Source: Reticulitermes speratus
Lineage: Eukaryota > Arthropoda > Insecta > Blattodea > Rhinotermitidae
Length of the DNA: 64,000 nt
Assembly (NCBI GenBank): GCA_021186555.1
Contig: JAJKFL010000003.1
Coordinates: 51,497,130-51,561,129, forward strand
Direction: 5' to 3'
The notes beneath the pieces are model-generated. The model was given only the letters and a program-made list of their open reading frames with translations, ran no database searches and was not told where the DNA came from. Of the stretch, positions 57,456 through 64,000 are shown one piece after another. A program made the position numbers and the translations under genes. How positions within the stretch are numbered: the first letter of the stretch is position 1; each line of letters starts with the position of its first letter.

Positions 57456-57769
57456 TCTAGAGGACTATAAAGAACTGTGACGATATACACGATGAAAGCG
57501 AAGAGACTTAAGCCTTTCGGGCTTTGTCGAACATATCCTAGTAGCATCAATTGTGCCAATTTATTCAAATTACACTGTTGACCCTACTGCATTACGTATT
57601 TGGCTACAAGACTGTATTAAGTTACTAGCAAATAAAATGTATTCTTCTACACTTCGCATCAATACATTGAAGACTATGTGGATTGAGACTTCAATAAATT
57701 AAAAAGTTGTCCTACACAAAGTGACTAGCATTAATATATTTACGAATTATATGTACTGACCACATATAA

Positions 57770-58066
57770 AGGCAGCAGGTTATCGCAGTCAGGACGATAA
57801 CTAGGCTATTTCCTGAACAACCGAAGAATTACTTTTCGATTCCTCGCAGAGGTAAGAGACTTATCTCTTGTCTATAGGGCGCAGCTAGCTCCAGTACCCG
57901 ACCAGCCTCTAATTCAGTGGGGAATGGGAGCTCTTTCCTCGGGGTACAGTGCCCTGGGCATGAACCGTATCACTCACCTCCACCTAGTACCGAGGTGAAA
58001 AATGAGTGGAGCTATACCTTCACTCCCCTATATGTTTTGAAATCTATTTACAGGGAAAAGTTTGCG
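57770..58066 (+). mobile_element. SINE, group L
   Basis: tRNA-like head (GGTTATCGCAGTCAGGACG ... CTTTTCGATTCCTCGC), body with AGTACCGAGGTGAAAAATGA and hairpin GAGTGGAGCTATACCTTCAC. Same layout as the copy at 23.1 kb. Confidence 0.6.
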
Positions 58067-59074
58067 TTTTCCGTTATACATAAATTTCTAACACACAACA
58101 CCTCCGATTGGATAATTTAATTGCTATCGTTCAGCACGTAAAAGCGGTGCGCGTCGTACCTGTTGACGGCGGACTTCCCATCGCATTCCCTGCATCTGAC
58201 CGACGCCCGCTAACTCATATCATGATTCAATTTCTCAGCCTGCTAGTAACGTCCTCTTTTTGCGCAAACTAAAGCCGTCTTCAGTTCATTTCAGATCCGT
58301 GAAGCCCACAGATAATTCCATGCTACCCTTTTTCCTATACAAAGCCTGCATCATCCATACGCCCCAGGATTTCCGAATTTTCCGGACCGCCGGACAAACA
58401 GGAAAAGAAGGAATAAAGAAAGCTATGTTGTTATATTTCTTTATATACAGAGAAAAGCATCCTGATTACATGACGTAGTGGGACAAGGGAGGGGGGGGGG
58501 GGACTATGCACACGGTACTGCTACATGAAATACGAGCAAAAGTGGTTTAACTCTCTACATAAAAAGATGAGCAATTTGGCAGGCATCAGACTTGTATTTG
58601 AGATGTTCCATTGGCTGTTCTAAGTCATACTTTAAAAGGCACAGATAATACATTAAAATAGGCCACGACCTCTTCCTTTTACGCTCTTTCCAAGTCACTG
58701 TTTATTCCCATCCACTCATTCAACCGCCTATAACCCTTGATACTAAAACTAAATTAATATAAAATAAAAAAATCCATAATTCTGTCGACACAATTCGGAG
58801 TCAACGAATGTAGTGTGGGCTTATTTTGAACTACAAAAGTAAAGTTGTCCCTGTAAACGCCACGAAGGCGTATGGGGGAGTAGAGGTATTGTTGTATTCA
58901 TTCTTAACCACGGCTAAAGAAATGGGTGAGTGAAAATCGTAATTAACAAATCCATCTGCAATTAAAGGAGGTGTCATTGGTTATCTCATTAAACCATGAA
59001 TATGCCTTAAATCTGTTGAAGCAAAGATCTTCCTTTCAGTAAAGCTTATTTTCCTTCAGTGTTTCAATGTGAAA
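58067..59074. other. No gene; SINE remnant and G run
   Basis: G run at about 58490-58502. At 58850-58945 (minus) a SINE B/L body remnant (CACGAAGGCGTATGGGGGAG, GTAGAGGTATTG). Otherwise unassigned. Confidence 0.45.
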
Positions 59075-59125
59075 ATTTTTATTGCTTAACTTGATTTTTT
59101 GTTCACCGTGCATTGTGTTAATATA

Positions 59126-59203
59126 CAGGACATACACAAAAGAATGGTGCGGATTCAATAGTATTCACTATTGAAACCGCACCATTATTTTGTGTATGCC
59201 CTG
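59126..59203. mobile_element. 78-bp palindromic MITE, copy 4, TA TSD
   Basis: CAGGACATACACAAAAGAAT to TTTTGTGTATGCCCTG, with TA at 59124-59125 and 59204-59205. Inserted at the tail/arm junction of the foldback element. Confidence 0.88.
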
Positions 59204-59262
59204 TATATATTGAATAGTACCGACAAATGCACTAATTTTTATGTAGTATATACTACACAAAC

Positions 59263-59304
59263 GCCCTACGTACGTTTCGGTCACAAGTGACCATCTTCAG
59301 GGGC
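59263..59304 (-). ncRNA. Hammerhead-like ribozyme motif, best copy
   Basis: Helix I GCCC/GGGC, CTGAAGA, extra T, helix II GGTCAC/GTGACC, GAAAC, linker GTACGTA. Identical to its inverted partner, so the element is young or conserved. The palindromic ACGTACGT after GAA would suit intermolecular helix III pairing. Confidence 0.68.
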
Positions 59305-59354
59305 TCAATACCTACACCAAGTGGATGTAGTGAAGTGTAATTAAGTGTTATTGA

Positions 59355-59396
59355 GCCCCTGAAGATGGTCACTTGTGACCGAAACGTACGTAGGGC
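59355..59396 (+). ncRNA. Hammerhead-like ribozyme motif, best copy (partner)
   Basis: Exact inverted copy of 59263-59304, 50 bp away. Confidence 0.68.
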
Positions 59397-59469
59397 GTTT
59401 GTGTAGTATATACTACTTAAAAATTAGTGCATTTGTCGGTACTGTTCAATATATATATTTTTATTGCTT

Positions 59470-60580
59470 GTTACTCACGAAGTTTAACTTTGATTGCTAG
59501 TCGTCGTGTGCACAACGAGGCTTCGATCGAGATTATGATGAAACAACCTAACAATTATCGATGGTCTGTATATCGCGAAAACAACTTTTTTGGTGTAGGA
59601 TTTTTCGGGAATATTCCATTTCTTCTACAAATTCCATTAAATTCTACAATCATATTTTATCATTACATACAATACTGTAGAAAGTACGGTACTCTCAGAT
59701 AAACAGAGCCAAGAAGAAAAAATTCAATTTTGAGTGGTTATTACTCGTCTGCTAACAATAATCCCTTCACTTTTTTTACACAAAAAGATATATTATATTA
59801 TTGACAACAGCCCTCTCCTGGTCCCTATTCTGCGCTACAGAAATCCGGTCAATTCCCTGGTACTTCTTTAAAATTTATATTAATACTATCCCTTCTACAC
59901 CTGTTTTTCCTAAGACACTTCTTACCTTTTACCGGCCTTCGTGATATTTACCGAAAAATATAAATTATGATGCTCCTCTTTACGCAGTTCTCTCGAGTCT
60001 TCTATGGCATTATCTCTTAGGCCCAAAAATTCTCCTCAGACGCCATTCTCGATCAAACAAACTTTATTTTTTCTGGAAACTTCTAAATCACAGTGGTTAA
60101 TGCTAATGTTAAAAAGAAAATCCTGCCTTTCTGTGTATTTTGTAATTTGTAAGATTTTCAGAATAAAGAATAATAATTTTCCTAAACAGCACGAAATTTT
60201 TACGTTGGGTTTGCAACGCAGAAGCTGTTTGTTCTATGTGAGTTGGAGACTCAATTTGTACTAAATTATTTAGATAGAATCATCCTCAAAAAGGTTAATA
60301 GCGTGGCACCATATTTGACACCCCTATAAAAGAATCTTGCCATTAATTTACGAACCAGTAACAGCTTTCATACTTCAACACACGTGAACGAAATTAACAG
60401 TGATTATTCAGGTATTCGGAGATGGGTTTGTGATTCCCGACATCCCGAAAGAACATAATGTCATTATTTCACATTATTATTACCGTGCATTTCTATTAAT
60501 TGATATCTCTACCACAATAGTGACATAAAGCGATGTACGTTTGTGAAAACTGTGCTTGCTTTGGTAGTTTTGATAATATT
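59470..60580. other. No gene recognised
   Basis: AT-rich unique-looking sequence; an 86-codon frame at 60004-60264 has no motif. Confidence 0.4.
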
Positions 60581-60583
60581 AAG

Positions 60584-60676
60584 ACCCCATGAAGATGGAC
60601 TTCGAGTCCGAAACACGTGTAGGGTGATACAAAGCCGAATACTACATTAAAGTAGTTAAATAGTGCATTTGGTGGT
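60584..60676 (+). mobile_element. Penelope-like terminus fragment with ribozyme-like motif
   Basis: Helix I ACCC/GGGT, core CATGAAGA (one base inserted in CTGAAGA), helix II GGACT/AGTCC, GAAAC, ACGTGTA (60584-60625). Followed by TAGTGCATTTGGTGGT at 60661-60676. Core insertion suggests reduced or lost activity. Confidence 0.5.
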
Positions 60677-60679
60677 CTA

Positions 60680-61370
60680 CCTATTTAAATAATGCCATTA
60701 TTTTCAAGGATCAGACACTTTGATCACTGAAGATGAAGGCACAATTTTCCTTCGAAACTTTGGAGTCCACTAATCCATCGACAGAGTGTCACATCCCACA
60801 CGACATAAATCCCCAACCACACTGCTGTGCAAATCTCAAATCTCGCTAAATGCACCGCGTCAGATTAGAAAAACAAATTTATTAAATTTATTCCTTAGGT
60901 CATTTATGCTCTGTGCCCAGTCCGGTGATCATGAAAGCAATGCTGAGCGTCGTTCAGATAAGCAAAGCCTTTTTATATCCACTGACGATATTGTCCGTGC
61001 CAGCAGCGTCGTGACGCACGTTCAGGGTCAGAGGCACAGTACACAGTATCAATAAAGGATTCCAGGTAGGACGCTGAGATGTCATTCGACTGGAGAAGTG
61101 TCTTTCCGAGAATCCTAACCTGTTTACACTTTTCTTGTTAGCAGATCCGCAGTCAGTGTCACGGGATATGTTTCTGTACAAAATGAGAAAAAACCTGAGT
61201 CTATATTGTAAATCAGAAACCTGTGAAGGGACTGACATGTGATCAGAAATTTTCGTGGTGGTAAAGAAAGATTTGGAATGCAGTCTTTTGAATTATGACA
61301 TCGTGTTGCGTGGTGGGTTGCTACCGACGTTTCGCAGAACTATGTCTTTGTACTCAGGATTTAACTATGA
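60680..61370. other. No gene; decayed foldback word near 61310
   Basis: GCTACCGACGTTTCGCAGAA near 61320 resembles the family G arm. Other frames (60786-61055 plus, 60954-61238 minus) overlap each other and lack motifs. Confidence 0.35.
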
Positions 61371-61385
61371 CTATGGAATCAAAGT

Positions 61386-61764
61386 GTCGACCTCGGTGGA
61401 CTAGTGGTTAGCGTGCTCGCCACTGGACCCAAGGTTCGCGGGTTCGATCCAGACCGAGGTCGATGGAATTTTAAGCATGATAAAAGTCCGGAGCACCACT
61501 TCCTTCGGAGGGGAAGTAAAGCCGTCGTAGATTTACGGCATGTAAAAGAACCTTAGGACATGAATAGAAATGTTTCGTAAGCAAAATTGTTGTAATTTCT
61601 CACCCTGACTGCCTGCCAGATGGCTCTGGCGGTCACATCAGGATCGATAGAACAGCAGCTTGGCCAGTCACCAACTGCCACGAATGCGCACGACCCAGTA
61701 ACCTCGGAAAGAGGAGGCCTGAGCCCATATAGGGCTGTTGAGCCATGGTTATTATATTATTATG
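61386..61764 (+). mobile_element. SINE D, full length, 14-bp TSD
   Basis: Starts GACCTCGGTGGACTAGTGG; the head closes with CCGAGGTC so the acceptor stem can still pair. The 3' end GAGCCCATATAGGGCTGTTG, AGCCATGG plus TTATTATATTATTA tail. TSD TATGGAATCAAAGT (61372-61385 and 61765-61778), perfect. Confidence 0.93.
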
Positions 61765-61779
61765 TATGGAATCAAAGTT

Positions 61780-62466
61780 TCTCCAAAACGACTTTATAAA
61801 CACTGTTGTAATTTTAAAAGTAAACACGGTCTTTAAAATTGAGGTCGAGTGTACACGGACAATGTTTTTATTGTAGCTAAAATCACACAACCTTAAATGT
61901 TTAAATGTAATGTTGCAAAGATACAGTGAAGGTGTACAGATTCATAACAGACGAAACATCGCAGATCGAAACAGGTAGTCACTTTATAAAATCTTGTATA
62001 AGTTTGTCAAATAAATCAGCTGCGTTAAGTGGACAGTTGAAATTATCTACTTCCGTTGTTTCTCAGAAAGGTAGGCCAACACCAGCCAAATTTTATATGT
62101 CACAAGCCACAAGAGCATAAATTTTCAATAATAATATTCTGTTGTTCATTTAAACATATTAACAGCAACAGGTCTATGATTATCGCTGGAAATTTTGACG
62201 ACTGACTTATCTAGCTGATGTTTCCATAAGTGCTCCACCCACGTACCCACTACTGTACGTTATAATTCTGAGACACGTCAAATTCGCGATTTCACATAAC
62301 ATGCACACTACGAAAATTCTTTCGGCAAATGTCGAGACTGTAAGACCGACTGAAGCACTGACGTCATCACTTATGTCTGCTGCTTCTACCTTGTGATCAC
62401 TTTCGTAGGTACTAACAATTCTGATTCCTAAATAAAGACACAAAAACTACAGAATTTCGTCTTTGT
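61780..62466. other. No feature recognised
   Basis: Unique-looking sequence with short frames only. Confidence 0.4.
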
Positions 62467-62480
62467 AATCACTTCAGGGG

Positions 62481-62737
62481 GCCGATACCAGTGGCCGCGC
62501 TGACTAAGGCGTGGGACTGCAACCGCTCGCTTGATGGGATTGCGGGTTCGAAACCCGCCGGGGGCAAGAATGTCTGTCTCTTGTGAGTGTTGTGTGTTGT
62601 CAGGTAGAGGTCTCTGCGTCGGGCCGATCACTCGTCCAGAGGAGTCCTAACGTGTGTGGTGTGTCTGAGTGTGATCGTGAAGTCTCGATAATGAGGAGGT
62701 CATGGCCCACTAGGGGCTGTTGCGCCATGGAAAAAAA
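62481..62737 (+). mobile_element. SINE A, full length
   Basis: Complete with B box GGTTCGAAACCCG and a 9-A tail. Imperfect TSD AATCACTTCAGGGG / AATCACGTCAAGGGG (one mismatch, one extra base). Confidence 0.9.
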
Positions 62738-62739
62738 AA

Positions 62740-63340
62740 TCACGTCAAGGGGAGAGAGAACTGCATTAATCTCTGTTAGAATACTGTATAATATAGTTTC
62801 GATCTCCGGACTAGAGTGATAATTCGTAAACTTTTTATGACTTAAATCAATTCATCAACTGCCAGTATATATTTCCTGCAGTGAAAAGAAGTATATTTCA
62901 GATTAAATGAAGTTGCTATTAACACCAGAAAGTAGGGTACGTTAGCGGTTAGGGGCCGCCAGTGACCAACCCCCGTAAGAAGAGCATTCCATCTTGCTCA
63001 AAACAATTTCTGTGAGAATAAACAGCGATATATTAAGTCGTGTCTCAGCTGAATATTCGAAATTATATTTGTGACAAGATAAAATAAGAATTCCTGAAGC
63101 ATATTTGAAAATAATAAAATATAATTAAAATATTCCTACAATTGAGAGACGGTGAGACCAAGAAGGGAATGCGGGGGAAGGGGGGGCGGGGACAGGCAGC
63201 GAAGAGGCTGAGAAGAAGAAGGAAACTGGTGGGGAAAAGAACGCGGCTTCTCCTGGCCCCACACCCTCTTACTGTCTCGCTCGCACAGCCGCGTTAGTTC
63301 CTTTATATATTATATACATATTATTTATTACTGCAAGTGG
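62740..63340. other. No feature recognised
   Basis: AT-rich, then a purine-rich patch (63150-63240) and a short TATATA region. No gene evidence. Confidence 0.4.
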
Positions 63341-63344
63341 GTTT

Positions 63345-64000
63345 ATACCCGGTGGCAGTGGTACTGCAGTGACACATAACACAGAATAACACACATCACA
63401 AAAAGTAACACACAACACACAAACTTACAAAAACAATAGAACACACATACTACAAAAAGAAAGAGCAGCTAAGCCTAAAAAAGAAACATTACACAGAATA
63501 ACATACATCACAAAAAGTAACACACAACACGCAAACTTACAAAAACAATAGAACACACATACTACAAAAAGAAAGAGCAGCTAAGCCCAAAAAAGAAACA
63601 TTACACAGAATAACATACATCACAAAAAGTAACACACAAACTTACAAAAACAGTAGGACACACATACTACAAAAAGAAAGAGCAGCTAAACCTAAAAAAG
63701 AAACATTACACAGAATAACACACATCACAAAAAGTAACACACAACACACAAACTTAAAAAACAATATAACACACATACTACAAAAAGAAAGAGCAGCTAA
63801 GCCTAAAAAAGAAACATTACACAGAATAACATACATCACAAAAAGTAACACACAACACGCAAACTTACAAAAACAATAGAACACACATACTACAAAAAGA
63901 AAGAGCAGCTAAGCCCAAAAAAGAAACATTACACAGAATAACATACATCACAAAAAGTAACACACAAACTTACAAAAACAGTAGGACACACATACTACAA
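63345..64000 (-). mobile_element. Retroelement 3' end preceded by 112-bp tandem repeats (continues past window)
   Basis: The minus strand ends ACCACTGCCACCGGGTATAA, ACCCACTTGCAGTAATAAAT, parallel to the terminal words at 49.27 kb. Upstream on the same strand are tandem units: ACACAGAATA recurs at 63379, 63491, 63603, 63708, 63819 and 63931 (spacing 105-112). The array runs off the right edge, so its length is unknown. Open frames inside are repeat artefacts. Confidence 0.68.

Larger units (their letters stand above)
59088..59456. mobile_element. Penelope-like foldback terminus, copy 6, with nested MITE
   Basis: Arms of about 107 bp (59207-59313 and 59349-59455) are nearly identical. A left tail of about 37 nt (59088-59124) is separated from the arm by a 78-bp MITE. 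TSD ATTTTTATTGCTT (13 bp) at 59075-59087 and 59457-59469. Both arms carry an intact ribozyme motif and the box TAGTGCATTTGTCGGT (59219-59234 minus, 59425-59440 plus). Confidence 0.82.

Noticed and set aside
61389-61462. tRNA gene candidate with A box, B box and pairing acceptor ends
   Set aside because: The same sequence continues into a SINE body at two loci, the T stem is imperfect and the inter-box region varies; it is the SINE D head.
63642-63884. 80-codon cysteine-rich frame
   Set aside because: It is two units of the 112-bp tandem repeat read through; not a gene.

Overview
This window looks like a gene-free stretch of a large, repeat-rich insect genome. I see no intact protein-coding gene, no rRNA, no functional tRNA gene and no CRISPR array. 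The insect inference rests on the mix of tRNA-derived SINEs, Tc1/mariner, pogo and hAT miniature elements, LINE tails and Penelope-like terminal pieces. Several conceptual translations (for example the LINE C-terminus near 51.0 kb and the 78-bp palindromes) resemble fragments I associate with cockroach (Periplaneta-type) assemblies; that is recollection and was not checked by search.

Layout. At least six tRNA-headed SINE families are scattered throughout. SINE A has a tRNA-Leu-like head and poly-A tail. SINE B has a tRNA-Lys-like head and an ACCTTT-repeat tail. SINE C has a GTGGCGCAGTTGG A box and the same kind of tail. SINE D has a tRNA-Glu/Asp-like head and a TTA-rich tail. SINE F and two looser groups (K, L) complete the set. 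Many copies keep target-site duplications (TSDs) of 9-15 bp, so their boundaries are firm. Between them lie 78-bp palindromic TA-flanked MITEs (26.5, 29.4, 32.4, 59.1 kb), a 501-bp pogo/Tigger-like MITE (46.9 kb), hAT-like MITEs (3.2, 11.8, 20.1, 49.4 kb), LINE 3' ends (12.5, 51.0, 53.4, 56.7 kb) and a transposase C-terminal remnant (3.5 kb). Large tandem arrays occur at 9.5-10.2 kb (21-bp unit), 16.7-17.6 kb (61-63 bp), 43.3-45.3 kb (53 bp), 48.5-49.2 kb (about 174-bp higher order) and 63.4 kb to the window end (about 112 bp).

The most interesting signal is a set of foldback elements carrying a hammerhead-ribozyme-like motif: helix I, CTGANGA, one extra base, helix II, GAAAC, a short linker, then the helix I return strand. 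Nine copies have intact core letters and several more are decayed. Helix I and helix II sequences differ between families but stay complementary, which is direct covariation evidence for a structured RNA. Most sit in inverted pairs, one per arm of a 250-370-bp palindrome, with a roughly 20-37-nt tail on one side only and TSDs of 10-24 bp. That combination matches what is known of Penelope-like retroelement termini. No Penelope reverse transcriptase is visible here, so these are presumably non-autonomous or solo termini.

Other unusual structures are: a two-tRNA-head composite SINE present twice with different flanking TSDs; a SINE copy whose middle has become a minisatellite; two distant loci sharing a retroelement 3' end placed just after unrelated tandem repeats; and a short hairpin shared by several SINE families with different heads.
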